The notes under the pieces are model-generated. The model was given only the letters and a program-made list of their open reading frames with translations, was not told the origin of the DNA and searched no databases. Positions 25,662-35,127 of a stretch of 64,000 nt of DNA are shown here, one piece after another. Position numbers and translations under genes: made by a program. Every line of letters begins with the position of its first letter. Position 1 is the first letter of the stretch. Source of the DNA: Amycolatopsis sp. 2-15 (GTDB lineage: Bacteria; Actinomycetota; Actinomycetes; Mycobacteriales; Pseudonocardiaceae); the NCBI RefSeq assembly GCF_030285625.1, contig NZ_CP127294.1, positions 1 through 64,000 of the forward strand, given 5' to 3'.

Positions 25662-25860
25662 GGTGGGGTTGTTTACGCCGCCCAGCAGGGGCCGCTCAGC
25701 CAGCTGCCCGACGCCGTTCGCGGTCGACGCACTGCCAGCGGTGTCGTCACGAGCGGTCAGGACATCCGAAAGCAACTGCGCGACCAAAGCATCCCGGGCG
25801 GATGCGGTGCCAGCCGTGGCCCCCTGCAGGAGTTCGGTGATCGTCGTGCCCTGACCGGCC
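25662..25860 (-). pseudogene. First piece of a broken ice-binding (DUF3494) paralogue
   Basis: The minus strand reads GQGTTITELLQGATAG, AQLLSDVLTARDDTAGS and RPLLGGVNNPT. It aligns with GTAITGFPPGTAAG, QSDLVTAYNDAAGR and QTLTGGVYNST of the intact gene at 22695-24086. The frame loses similarity at 25661, seven residues before the point where the second piece (24756) resumes. Upstream, to about 26050, a degraded N-terminus may remain. Confidence 0.6.
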
Positions 25861-26049
25861 CTGGCGATCGTGTGTGCGCCCGGCCACGGACGGCGTCGCC
25901 ACGCCCGGCCTCGTCCGACACCCGCCCGCCGCACGCCGCGCCGGTTGCGAATCGGGATGGTGCTACCAGGATTGCCGTCCAATGTGCTACCCCTCGCCGA
26001 TGGAGTATTCGAACCGGCGAGGTTCTGGGCCGGATAACCGGAAGATCGC

Positions 26050-26499
26050 CTCATTACGGGAGCCGGGTGAGTCGCCCCGAAAAAGGTCACGGCTAACTGA
26101 GTAAACAGTAGACACTCGGCGCCGACAACGCCAAGTAACCCCAAGATGTACGCCCAAATGGACTACAAGTCTGGTTATTTGGATTTTTGTCACTGCAAGC
26201 AGGCCGCGAACGCCGACACCGGCCACGGCATACGGCTCCGCGGCCCGACGCCCCGACGCCCCGACGAAGACCTCGACGGCATCGTCGTGTCCAAATTCGA
26301 CTATCGCCCTGCCATTCCCCGCACACGGTCTGCGAACTCGGCCCCCGACGAACTCGCGTCGCACTGACCGCAAAACGCTCGCTGTGACTGCGACTGCAGT
26401 GAAGGAGCTTTGCGGTGGCGGTCGGCTGACTGCTTAACCGGCCCCACCTCGACCGCGGGTTCCCGCTGACGGGAGCTGTTATGCCTCCGGCGTGGCCAG
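26050..26499. other. Gene-free stretch
   Basis: Short frames only, on both strands, with no ribosome sites or recognisable protein sequence. It includes a simple repeat-like gacgccccgacgcccc at 26248-26263. It separates the decayed ice-binding paralogue from the end of the GAF-ANTAR gene. Confidence 0.5.
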
Positions 26500-27195
26500 T
26501 CAGAGGTCGCGGCGGTGTTCGACGAGCCAGGTGGCGACCTGGTGCAGTTTTATGTTGGTGTTCTGGGACGTCTCGACGAGCATGTGGAAGGCTTGGACGT
26601 CGTCGAGGTCGTGGCGTTGCATGAGGATGCCCTTGGCCATGCCGATGACGTCACGGGTTTCGATCGCGGCGTGCAGCTGGGCTTCGGTCTGCGCGCCGAC
26701 GAGTGCGATCGCGGCGTGGGCGGCGAACACCTGCCCGTCCTGCTCGGTCTGGTCGTTGAACGCGCCGACCTGGGTGGAATAGAGGTTGAGGGCACCGAGG
26801 GTGGTGTGAGTGATGAACAGCCGGTAGGACAGCATCGAGCGGATGCCGGTCTCCGCGGCTTCGGGCGCGAAGGCCGGCCAGCGACGTTCGCCGAGCAGGT
26901 TGCCGGTGCAGTAGACGTGGTGTTCGGCGATCGCGTCGAGACACGGCCCCTGGCCGGTGTGGTACTGGATTTCGTCGACCGTGACCACGGCCTCGCCGGT
27001 GGGGGCGACAGTCCGGATCCGGCCATTCTCGACCAGTGAGATCCCCGCCTGCTCAGCGCCGTCAACGTGATCCACAGCAGCCTTGACGATCGCGGCGAGG
27101 GTCCGGTCGACGTCCGGCTCGGACTGCAGGGTGCGCGCGATCGCACCGAGCACGCTGCTCAGGCTCTCACGCTGGGGGTCGTCGGACTGGGGCAT
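26500..27195 (-). CDS. GAF and ANTAR domain RNA-binding antiterminator
   Basis: 231 aa from ATG 27195, with a strong ribosome site ggaggag 6 bases upstream. Residues about 20-155 form a GAF sensor (VDGAEQAGISLVENG, YHTGQGPCLDAI, LGALNLYSTQVGAF). Residues about 165-225 form an ANTAR domain (LHAAIETRDVIGMAKGILMQ, AFHMLVETSQNTNIKLHQVA). ANTAR proteins bind paired hairpins in leader RNAs and prevent termination; GAF would sense a small molecule or redox state. This class is abundant in actinobacteria. 27196-27410 is its upstream region, with no gene. The AI-2E gene reads in the same direction, but 215 bp away. Confidence 0.9.
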   Translation of the reverse strand: MPQSDDPQRESLSSVLGAIARTLQSEPDVDRTLAAIVKAAVDHVDGAEQAGISLVENGRIRTVAPTGEAVVTVDEIQYHTGQGPCLDAIAEHHVYCTGNLLGERRWPAFAPEAAETGIRSMLSYRLFITHTTLGALNLYSTQVGAFNDQTEQDGQVFAAHAAIALVGAQTEAQLHAAIETRDVIGMAKGILMQRHDLDDVQAFHMLVETSQNTNIKLHQVATWLVEHRRDL

Positions 27196-27410
27196 GACGT
27201 CTCCTCCTACGCCGGTCGAGCAAGAACGAGGTCCTAGCGGACTCGTCGCGATGATGCGGGAAAAGCGGGGCGGGGCGCGCCGCGGGGTCTCAGCGGCAGG
27301 CCCTGACCTGGCAGGGTATTCGGTGGAGCGCGTACGTGGGGTCATCGAGGCGTGCGAAGTGTGTCTTGGTGGCGCGTGCGACCAGTGGAACGGCGCGGCT
27401 TGACCTCCCC

Positions 27411-28580
27411 CTACGCCGAGGTTTGCCGCCCCGAAGAGTCCTCGGGGCCAGCGCTCGGGCCGTCGGTCGCCGTGGTCGCGGCATCGGCTTGCGGCGGGGC
27501 GGCGAAGTTGCGCAGGGCCGAGCTGAGCACCGCGAGCAGTGGGACCGCGAGCAGGGCTCCAACGATGCCCGCGGTGACGAGCCCTGTGGCCAGGGCGAGG
27601 ACCACGGCCAGGGGGTGCAGGCGTACGACGCGGCCGAGCAGAAACGGCTGCAGCACATGGCTTTCCAGCTGCATCACACCGATTACGATGGCGAGCACGA
27701 TGATGGCCGGGAGGACCCCGCCGGTCACCAGCGCCACGAGTACCGCGACCGCGCCGGCGACCACGGAGCCGACCACCGGGACGAATGCGCCGACGAACAC
27801 CAGCGCGGCCAGGGGCGCGGCCAGCGGCACGCCGACGATGAGCAAGCCGACACCGACACCGATGGCGTCCACGACCGCCACAGCTGCAGTGCCGCGAATG
27901 TAGCCGGCCAGTGTGCTGAACCCGGCGTGCCCCGCCAGGTCCACCCGATGCCGCACCCGAACAGGGACGGCACGGATCGTGAACGACCAGATCCTCCCGC
28001 CTTGGGCCAGGAAGAAGATCAAGCAGAACACCATCAGCAGGAACTCGGTGACCAGCTCGCCGACTGTGACGGCGGTGGACAGCGCGCCGGAGGCGATGGC
28101 CGACTGGTTCTCGCTCAGTGTGGTGGTCAGCTGGTTCAGCATCCCGTCGATCTGACCCTGGCTCACGTGCAGTGGCCCGGTGCGTAACCAGGTACGCAAC
28201 TCGTCCACGGTGCGCAGGATCTGGTCGATCAGCTCGGGCATGCCCGCGGTGACCGTGATGACCACGAAGGTGACCACCCCGCCCACCACAGCCAGACCAC
28301 CGATCAGCACCACCGCGGTGGCTACCCCGCGGGGGACTTTCTTCCGGGCCAGCCAGGAGACAGTCGGTGCGAGCAGCGCGGCGAGCAGCAGTGCCACCGC
28401 GACCGGTACCAGCACCGTGGCCAGCTTGACCGCGACGTACCCGATCAACGCCAGGCCACCGGCGACGATCAGCAGGCGACCGAAGACGGCAGCCCCGACA
28501 CGTAGCCCATAGGGCACCGCCGCGCGTACCTCCGCGGCAGTCCGCACACCGTGCTGGGACTCGGTTTCATCGCTTTTCAT
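27411..28580 (-). CDS. AI-2E family (UPF0118) transporter
   Basis: 389 aa from ATG 28580; an in-frame start at 28640 would add 20 polar residues without a membrane role. Seven to eight hydrophobic helices appear in the family's pattern: two N-terminal pairs (VFGRLLIVAGGLALIGYVAV, LVPVAVALLLAALLAPTVSW), a central cytoplasmic part with ISEL-like PELIDQILRTVDELRTWL, and a C-terminal bundle (GVPLAAPLAALVFVGAFVPV). Members export small solutes, AI-2 or sodium. The C-terminal tail is Ala/Asp-rich. Substrate unknown. Confidence 0.9.
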   Translation of the reverse strand: MKSDETESQHGVRTAAEVRAAVPYGLRVGAAVFGRLLIVAGGLALIGYVAVKLATVLVPVAVALLLAALLAPTVSWLARKKVPRGVATAVVLIGGLAVVGGVVTFVVITVTAGMPELIDQILRTVDELRTWLRTGPLHVSQGQIDGMLNQLTTTLSENQSAIASGALSTAVTVGELVTEFLLMVFCLIFFLAQGGRIWSFTIRAVPVRVRHRVDLAGHAGFSTLAGYIRGTAAVAVVDAIGVGVGLLIVGVPLAAPLAALVFVGAFVPVVGSVVAGAVAVLVALVTGGVLPAIIVLAIVIGVMQLESHVLQPFLLGRVVRLHPLAVVLALATGLVTAGIVGALLAVPLLAVLSSALRNFAAPPQADAATTATDGPSAGPEDSSGRQTSA

Positions 28581-28640
28581 GGGGCACCCGACCTTTCCTT
28601 GGCCCGGTTGCCGGGCCCCGTCCCCGCGCGTGCCGGACAC

Positions 28641-29935
28641 AATGGCCGCGCCGGCGGGTATGTTGTCGACCCATTCGGTGCGTTCTCAACTGGGGAACCC
28701 TCGAAGGCGCGGGCCTGCCCGGCTCACGCCTCGGGCCGGTGCTTGAAGCGCGGCAACCCTGAACGCGCTGACCGCCCACACCAGGCCTTCGACGGCGCTC
28801 AGTGCAAACCACCTCCGGACCGACTTTTCGGAGTGCATCCGCCGTACACCCCGACCGGCCTCCCGCACCTCGGGACTCGTCCATCAGGGGGACATACCCG
28901 ATATGAGCCTCTTCCGAACACGACGGGCAGCGGCACCAGCCCGGCGCGGTCAAGCAGGCCCACCACGTTCCGTCCGGCTCGTGGTGGTAGTTCGGGCATT
29001 GCCAACCGGGTAACTGCCCTGGTCGACAGCGCACCGTCGCGGCCGGCGGTGATGCGGCCGGCCGATGAGCCGATCAGTTCTTCCCCGGTTGTCGTGGTCG
29101 CGAGTTGGGCGGACGCGGTGAAGGTCGACCGAGCGAAATACGATGAGTCCGAGGCAGCAGCGGGTGGCAACAACGAGCTTTCGGCACACGCCAAGTCGGA
29201 TGCCGCGAGCGGGCGTCGCCGGGTCTCGCTGTCGGTCGGGCGAAGACCAGGTGACCTGATCTTCCTGTGATCGCGGGCGCCGTGGTCACTTTGTGTTCAC
29301 CGGCGGCGATGAACCCGGCCGTCAATCCGGTCGAGATGGTGATCTACCAGCAGTTCGGGAAGATCCCGACCGCGTCCACCTGGGTGTGGAGGTGCTTGCA
29401 GGGATCGGAAGCTGGATCGGCATCGCCGTCGGGTCCGCACTGGCGTTGTATTTCAAGCGAGTACGGCTAGGGCTGCACCTTACGACGGCCGGAACCTGTG
29501 CAGCACGGCGCGGGCCAGTTGGCCGCCATGCTCGCCGCGATCAACCCAATCCTCCACCGGTGCGGAACGACTGATCAATCAGCGAGGTGTCGGTGGTCAT
29601 ACCGCGCTGCGAGGCGTCGCAGCCGTCGAAGGTACTGGCCGCGGAACCGGCGCTGTGTGGTCTCAACTCGAACGAAGTCGGGGTCAGCAAAAGCCTCGTA
29701 GCAGGAGTTCTCTGCGCGAGGGCCTCTTTCTCCGGCCGTCCGCTTGGAAGGTTGATGGCCCACTCGGTCTTCGGCGTGTCAAGCTCCCGCACCGCCCGTC
29801 CACCATGCCCACGCCTCCCCGTATGCGGCAGCAGCGATTGGGACGCGCTCGAACCCCACCTGCGAGCGGGGTGATGTGACCAGTGCCGGTGGTCCTCACC
29901 GTGCCGAGGCGAGTGTGCGCTTGGTGATCCCCCTG
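28641..29935. other. 1.3 kb without a gene I can support
   Basis: Several open frames exist on both strands but none has a convincing start, domain or codon pattern. Two stretches are faintly protein-like: minus strand near 28890-29030 (PNYHHEPDGTWWACLTAPGW then CRCPSC, Cys-rich) and plus strand near 29380-29470 (EVLAGIGSWIGIAVGSALAL, one possible membrane helix). Minus strand 29541-29760 (WAINLPSGRPEKEALAQRTP) could be the tail of a lost gene. These look like debris of decayed genes. Confidence 0.45.
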
Positions 29936-30376
29936 TCAGCGGCGGCCGGTGGCCAGGATGACGAGGAACTGCCCGCCGCCCGCCTCGATGCCGGCGGTCA
30001 CCGGCAGCCCTGGCACCAGCCGGGAGAACCGGTCCACCAGCCAATCCGCCGCCTGTTGTGCGTCCTGCTTGGTCGGACAACGGGCCACCATCTCGCGGCC
30101 CCCCTTGCGCTCGAGTCTTCCGGCAACGGTGATCAGCGGCGCTGGTTCGACCACGTGCAGACGTTCCGGCCAGCCGATGACGACCTTGACCGCGCCTTTG
30201 CGGGTGTTGCATCCGCGGTGCGCGAGCCGCTCGGCGACCTTGGCCTTCCGGTCAGCGGTCCGGCTGTCGACGCTCGGCCCCCGCGGGTCGTTGACCGACA
30301 TGTCAGGGTCGACCGTTTCGTCACACACCCAGCACCGCCAGCCGTCGCGCTCGGCCACATCATCGAGGAGACTCAC
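29936..30376 (-). CDS. HNH-like protein with Cys pairs
   Basis: 146 aa. The N-terminus MSLLDDVAERDGWRCWVCDE, then RLAHRGCNTRKGA, has the two Cys pairs and His/Asn spacing of HNH endonuclease folds (CxxC ... HxxCNxxKG). The C-terminal half (LERKGGREMVARCPTKQDAQ ... GGGQFLVILATGRR) is a small separate domain. Similar proteins are widespread in actinobacterial chromosomes and phage-like elements. Nuclease activity is not certain, because the catalytic His-His pair is partial (LAHR). It may belong to the decayed integrative element around it. Confidence 0.7.
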   Translation of the reverse strand: MSLLDDVAERDGWRCWVCDETVDPDMSVNDPRGPSVDSRTADRKAKVAERLAHRGCNTRKGAVKVVIGWPERLHVVEPAPLITVAGRLERKGGREMVARCPTKQDAQQAADWLVDRFSRLVPGLPVTAGIEAGGGQFLVILATGRR

Positions 30377-30539
30377 CCGAGCAAGCTAACCTGCCAGGCC
30401 GCCGGCCGGCGCACCGCTCCCACGCAAGCGCCACCAGCCCTCCGTGGTCACCAGGCGACGACTTCCTCGTTGTCGACGCCCTCGCGGCGTGATGCGGCGC
30501 TTCCTCAGCGTGTCCGCAGAGGCTTTAGGCGAAATAAGT

Positions 30540-31336
30540 GAGGCGGGGCAATGGACCGACAGTGCGGACACCGTGGCAGGACCCACGAAGACCGGGAACC
30601 ACAGAGCTAGAGTCGGTTGATGCCGATCCCGATCGTCGATCCCCGAGTGACGCTTCCATTCTTGTCGAGGCGTTCACGCTGTCGCGCTCTTCTTCTCTGT
30701 CATTCTCAATGACCTTTCCCAGCGTCGGGAAAGCCCGCGTGCCGTACTCAGCGCGGACGGTCTTGACGAGCCACCGGGCGCGCGCGACCCGGTGCATAGC
30801 GTCCTCTCGCCGCCTCGTCTGCGGCAATACGGCATCGAGCACGCTCTCGCCGTCGACCTTCTCGTCGGCGTCCGGCTCCGAATCTCGAAACTCGCAGCCC
30901 TTTGTCGTCGGGGCGGTCACTCTGACCGCTCGCAGCAAGTCGGGTCCTACCTTCGACCTACCCGATTGGGAGAAGCGGCCCGACCGCGTCGAACGCCGCC
31001 TTGCCGAACTCACCAGAAGACAGAGGATCCGCCACGTTCAGCGCAAGGGTCCCCCGCTCGCGAAGATCAGCAGCCGCTGAACAGGGCGCAGTACATCTTG
31101 CGGGGCGCCGTGGAGTGCCAGATGTCGAGTGCCGAGCAGAAGCCCGAGGATCGAGAGATGACCGCAGGCGCCACAAGCGGAGATACCCAGGCTGGCACTC
31201 CGAGGCGAAGTGCGAGGCTGAGGACATTGCCGAAGTCAAACAGGAAAGTGAGGCCTATGACGGTGCCCATGATCACGGTGACGACTTGAAGGACCGAAGC
31301 TCCTGATTGATTGGACGTAGCCTTGGGCCGGCTCAT
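30540..31336 (-). pseudogene. DUF2637 (conjugative-element membrane protein) with three frameshifts
   Basis: ATG 31336 starts MSRPKATSNQSGASV, then VIGLTFLFDFGNVLSLALRL and GVPAWVSPLVAPAV. After a shift near 31160 it continues as LSILGLLLGTRHLALHGAPQ and VLRPVQRLLIFASGG. After another near 31050 it reads TLALNVADPLSSGEFGKAAF and DAVGPLLPIG. After a third near 30962 it reads SKVGPDLLRAVRV ... RREDAMHRVARARWLVKTVR. Together this is the full order of DUF2637 proteins, which are encoded by actinomycete integrative and conjugative elements (helical membrane part, then a winged-helix-like tail). It is clearly inactivated. Confidence 0.75.
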
Positions 31337-31339
31337 CGA

Positions 31340-31560
31340 GGGTCACCTGTTTCGACACGTGGGCATCCGTGGGGGCCTCGGGTGGGGATGCCGTGTTCGC
31401 GCAGCTTGTTCAGGACAGCTGTTGGGTTTGATCTTCATCGAGTTGCCGGGCACGCCGAGGCCGCTCCCGCTCGGCTGGCAGCCGCTGGGGTGCGGCGAGG
31501 CCGGGGAGCTTCTTCCAGAGCCGCTCCAGGGCTCTGACCTGGTCTTTCGGGTTGCAATAA
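31340..31560 (-). pseudogene. Degenerate tail resembling a recombinase helix-turn-helix
   Basis: The minus strand reads ARQLDEDQTQQLS then, in another frame, NKLREHGIPTRGPHG and a stop at the DUF2637 boundary. This is the pattern of the C-terminal HTH of resolvases and homologous small regulators (L.EDQ...L......LREHGIPTR). The middle of the helix-turn-helix is missing. Identification is tentative. 31561-31829 is otherwise empty and serves as the upstream region of the next gene. Confidence 0.35.
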
Positions 31561-31829
31561 GCTCCCCTGAGGTCCACAGTGACGAAACACCGCCCACCAG
31601 ATCGAAAGATCTAGGCAGAGCGGTTTTTCGACTCGTCAACGTTCAATTTTTGCCCATCCCGGCAGCGCCGGACCGGCGGCAACCACAACGCCATCGACTG
31701 CCGGCTGGTACCTCCCTCGCCCGAGGGCATCCAGTTCGGAGGAGTCGGGGGGAATATCGCCGCCGTCGCCAGGGTTCGAACGGCCATGGACGTTCCGGAG
31801 GAATGCGTCGGTCCGGGATCGGCGCAGTG

Positions 31830-32891
31830 ATGTCCGAGCGGCAGGCGCCTTTCAGGGTGGGGCTGGTCGTCCCGCTGCAGGGGCCTGCGGCGATCTATGG
31901 GGCGTCCAGCGTGTTGTGTTCCAGGCTGGCGGCCGAGGAAATCAACGATGCAGGCGGTGTGCTCGCCCGTCCGGTGCAGCTGAGGGTCATCGACGGCGGG
32001 GCGGGCGCGGATCGGGTCGCGTCCGAGGTAGATCGACTGATCACCGCCGGACAGATAGACGCTGTGGTGGGTTGGCATCTCTCCGCGGTGCGCCAGCGGC
32101 TGGCTCCCCGCGTACGAGGGCGGGTTCCGTATGTCTATACCGCCCTCTATGAAGGTGGCGAGTCAACGCCCGGGGTGTTCGCGATCGGTGAGACCCCCGA
32201 AATCCAGCTGCTTCCTGCCCTGACCTGGATGGCCGACGAGATCGGCGTGCGGCGATGGTTCGTGATCGGCAACAACTACGCATGGCCGCACCGCTCCACC
32301 GCGCTCGCCCGACAGTTCTTCCGGGACCATCACAAGGTGCGGGTCGACGGCGCCGCGTTCGTGGACCTCGGTACGTCGGCCTTCAGTGCCGTCCTGCGAC
32401 AGATCGAGCACAGTGACTGCGACGGGGTACTGATGTTCCTGGTCGGGCGTGACTCGGTCGAGTTCAATCAGCAGTTCGCCCGCCGCGGCCTGCAAGACCA
32501 ATGCGCCAGGTTCTCGACACTCATGGACGAGAACATGCTCCAAGAGATAGGTGCCTCGTCGGCACAGGACGTGTTCGTCGCCTCAGGCTATTTCGAAGCG
32601 TTGCCCACGGCCGAGAGTCTCCAGTTCGGCGCCCGTTACGTCCGCCGGTTCGGTCCCGAGGCTCCGGTGCTCAACGCGCCCGGCGAATCCTGCTACGAAG
32701 GACTGTGGATGCTGGCCGAGCTGGTGAACCGGAACGGCTCCAGCAACGTCGATCAGCTGCGCGCGACTGCCGAGCATTCTCGCTACCACGGCCCCCGGGG
32801 CAACATCCTTGTCGATCGTGCACGGACCGAGCAGACCGTCTATCTGGCGACCGCGGACCACACAGGCTTCGACATCCTGGCCAGCATCTGA
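31830..32891 (+). CDS. AmiC-like periplasmic-binding-fold protein without signal peptide
   Basis: 353 aa from ATG 31830 (GTG 31827 is an equal alternative). It is a type I periplasmic-binding fold close to AmiC/FmdD/urea-amide binding proteins: PFRVGLVVPLQGPAAIYGAS, AAEEINDAGGVLARPVQLRV, VVGWHLSAVRQRLAPRV, WFVIGNNYAWPHRSTALARQ. No signal peptide or lipobox precedes it, so it should stay in the cytoplasm. AmiC does likewise, sensing amides and controlling the ANTAR antiterminator AmiR. No ABC transporter genes adjoin. A GAF-ANTAR gene lies 4.6 kb away, but a link is only speculation. Confidence 0.8.
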   Translation: MSERQAPFRVGLVVPLQGPAAIYGASSVLCSRLAAEEINDAGGVLARPVQLRVIDGGAGADRVASEVDRLITAGQIDAVVGWHLSAVRQRLAPRVRGRVPYVYTALYEGGESTPGVFAIGETPEIQLLPALTWMADEIGVRRWFVIGNNYAWPHRSTALARQFFRDHHKVRVDGAAFVDLGTSAFSAVLRQIEHSDCDGVLMFLVGRDSVEFNQQFARRGLQDQCARFSTLMDENMLQEIGASSAQDVFVASGYFEALPTAESLQFGARYVRRFGPEAPVLNAPGESCYEGLWMLAELVNRNGSSNVDQLRATAEHSRYHGPRGNILVDRARTEQTVYLATADHTGFDILASI

Positions 32892-33053
32892 CGATTCGCG
32901 CCCGACTCAGCTGCAGTCCACGGGCTGAGCAACGCCGGTACCCGCGGATTACCAACCTCGGCGAGCATGCCGGCGCGGGCTTGACGTCCAGTTGATCTTC
33001 TGTCCTGATTCCTCCGCAGTGAAAGCGGCGAGTCCCCCCTCTTGAACCACGGC

Positions 33054-33353
33054 TCAGGCCAGCGGGTAATGGATCATCTCGACGCCGCCGGTGGCGTAGT
33101 TCGGTACGTCGCCGGCCACGGCTGTGCCCGCTGCGGACCCGAGTGCGGCGACCATGGCCTGAGCTGATTCGAAGTCGCCGTGGAAGACCGCGAAGTACGG
33201 GCTTTCGTCGCCGAGTCCGGCCACGTCCAGCGAGTAGTCCGAGTGGATCAGGCCGGGGAGTTTCGCGGCCAAAGGCAGGTGCGTGTTGACGTAGTATTCA
33301 CGGAAGTGCTCCGGGTCCACCGGCGGGCGGTAGAGCACAGTGAGACGGTGCAT
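33054..33353 (-). CDS. EthD family protein
   Basis: 99 aa from ATG 33353 with aaagga 5 bases upstream. It is a ferredoxin-like dimeric alpha/beta barrel of the EthD type (MHRLTVLYRPPVDPEHFREY, THLPLAAKLPGL, AVFHGDFESAQAMVAAL, EMIHYPLA). Such proteins occur in catabolic and polyketide clusters as small hydrolytic or cyclising factors, or accessory proteins. It sits next to the MFS carrier and the P450 operon, so it may serve the same pathway. The region to the MFS gene (33354-33773, 420 bp) holds no other gene. Confidence 0.85.
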   Translation of the reverse strand: MHRLTVLYRPPVDPEHFREYYVNTHLPLAAKLPGLIHSDYSLDVAGLGDESPYFAVFHGDFESAQAMVAALGSAAGTAVAGDVPNYATGGVEMIHYPLA

Positions 33354-33773
33354 CGGAGTCCTTTCTCGACAGTTCACATGGGATCGGCCATCTTGCGGCC
33401 GACGAGCTGCACGACCCGAAGGCATGGAGCAGAGATCCTCGCGTCCAGGTTGCCCTGCCTCCGATGACTCGGAGGAAACCGGACAACGTGGTCGGCGCGA
33501 TTCCAGGTACAGCATCTCGAATTTCGCGGTCGCGCACGAGGATCTTCAATTTGCCGCTCGTGTCGCAACTGCCTCTCAACCGGCGGTCGGTAACCGGTGT
33601 CGAACGGCTCCCCGGAGTCGACGAGCGGGCAGCCGGGTCTCGCGATTGCGCGTGCTGCAACCGAATTCCCTGTGCCTGTAGCGTGTTGCCGGCCCGCTGT
33701 CGGCGGTCACCGACAGCGCTCGTTGTGCTACGGTCGAGAAGATTGGGGACTGTCCGTGTCAAGGGAGACCAGC
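33354..33773. other. Intergenic control region between EthD and MFS genes
   Basis: The two genes diverge here, so both promoters must lie in these 420 bp. Open frames within are short and unsupported. I do not see a clear operator. Confidence 0.4.
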
Positions 33774-35102
33774 GTGTCCGGTGATCGCGTGCTCGCCAAA
33801 GTGGCGGTGCGGATCATGCCGTTCCTGGCGCTGCTGTACTTCGTGAACTACCTGGACCGGGTGAACATCGGCTTCGCCGGCCCCAACGGGATGAACAAAG
33901 CCCTCGGCTTGACGTCCACGGCGTTCGGGTTCGTCTCCGGCATCTTCTTCCTCGGCTACCTGATCCTCGAAGTGCCGAGCAACCTCGCGTTGCACCGGTT
34001 CGGCGCCCGGCGCTGGCTGGCGCGGATCATGATCACCTGGGGTGTCCTCGCGACGGTGCTGGCCTTCGTGCCCAACGCGACCACGCTGATCATCCTGCGA
34101 TTCCTGCTCGGCGTCGCCGAAGCCGGCTTCTTTCCCGGCATCATCCTGTACCTGACGTATTGGTTCCCCGCCGCGCAGCGTGCGAAGGCCGTGGCGCTGT
34201 TCATGGTCGCCGTGCCGGTCTCCTCCGCCATCGGCTCCACGATCTCCAGCCTTCTGATCGTCGGCGGCCACGGGCTGTTCGGCCTGGAAGGCTGGCGGTT
34301 CATGTTCCTGGTCGAGGGTGTTCCGGCGATCCTGCTGGCCTTCGCGACCTGGTTCTGGCTCACCGACAAGCCCGAGAAAGCGAAGTGGCTCACCGCGGAC
34401 GAACGGCGGTGGCTCGTCACCGAGCTGGAAAACGAACGGAAAGCGACCGTCGCCGAGCACCACTGGCCGCTGAAGAAGGCACTCACCCACCCGCGGATCC
34501 TCGCGCTGGCGTTCGTGTACTTCGCCATCGCCTACGGGTTGTACGCGCTCGGATTCTTCCTGCCGACGATCATCGCCGGGTTCGGCACGGAGTTCGGCAC
34601 GAAGCTGACCGTGGTCCAGTCCGGGCTGGTCAACGCGATCCCGTACGTGATCGGCGCGGCGGTGATGGTGTTCTGGGCACGCCACGGCGACCGCACAGGC
34701 GAGCGCAAATGGCACGTGGCGCTGCCGATGCTGATCGGCGGGGTCGCGATCCCGATCGCGCTGTACCTCGGCAACCCCTACGCCGCGATGGTCGCCGTGA
34801 CGATCTGCGCCGCCGGCGTGTGCTGCGCGCTGCCGACGTTCTGGGCGCTGCCCTCGAACTTCCTCGCCGGAGCCGCCGCCGCGGGAGGCATCGCACTGAT
34901 CAACTCCCTGGGCAACATCTCCGGCTTCGCGGCGCCGTACATCACCGGCTGGCTGCGCGACCTGACCGGCACCCAGCGCACGGGCTTGTGGGTCGTCGGC
35001 GCCTGCATGGTCGCCGGCGCGATCGTCACCATCGCGCTGGGCGTCCGGCCACGTGAGTCAGCGGTGCTGGAGCGGCACATCAGCTCCACAAAGGAGTCGT
35101 AG
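33774..35102 (+). CDS. MFS transporter, anion:cation symporter family
   Basis: 442 aa from GTG 33774 with aagggag 6 bases upstream. Twelve membrane helices. The start RIMPFLALLYFVNYLDRVNI, the motif GRRW-like HRFGARRWLARIMITWGVLA and FLLGVAEAGFFPGIILYLTY mark the ACS family (tartrate, phthalate, glucarate and hexuronate carriers). It would import an organic anion using proton or sodium symport. It faces the P450 operon, whose last gene ends 25 bp from it, which suggests that its substrate feeds that pathway. Confidence 0.9.
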   Translation: MSGDRVLAKVAVRIMPFLALLYFVNYLDRVNIGFAGPNGMNKALGLTSTAFGFVSGIFFLGYLILEVPSNLALHRFGARRWLARIMITWGVLATVLAFVPNATTLIILRFLLGVAEAGFFPGIILYLTYWFPAAQRAKAVALFMVAVPVSSAIGSTISSLLIVGGHGLFGLEGWRFMFLVEGVPAILLAFATWFWLTDKPEKAKWLTADERRWLVTELENERKATVAEHHWPLKKALTHPRILALAFVYFAIAYGLYALGFFLPTIIAGFGTEFGTKLTVVQSGLVNAIPYVIGAAVMVFWARHGDRTGERKWHVALPMLIGGVAIPIALYLGNPYAAMVAVTICAAGVCCALPTFWALPSNFLAGAAAAGGIALINSLGNISGFAAPYITGWLRDLTGTQRTGLWVVGACMVAGAIVTIALGVRPRESAVLERHISSTKES

Positions 35103-35127
35103 GAAGCCGTGCTCAGTGAACTGGGGG

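Noticed and set aside
26500..32891. AmiC/AmiR-like functional pair (GAF-ANTAR plus AmiC-like)
   Set aside because: Genes are 4.6 kb apart and opposite in strand; kept only as a weak possibility.
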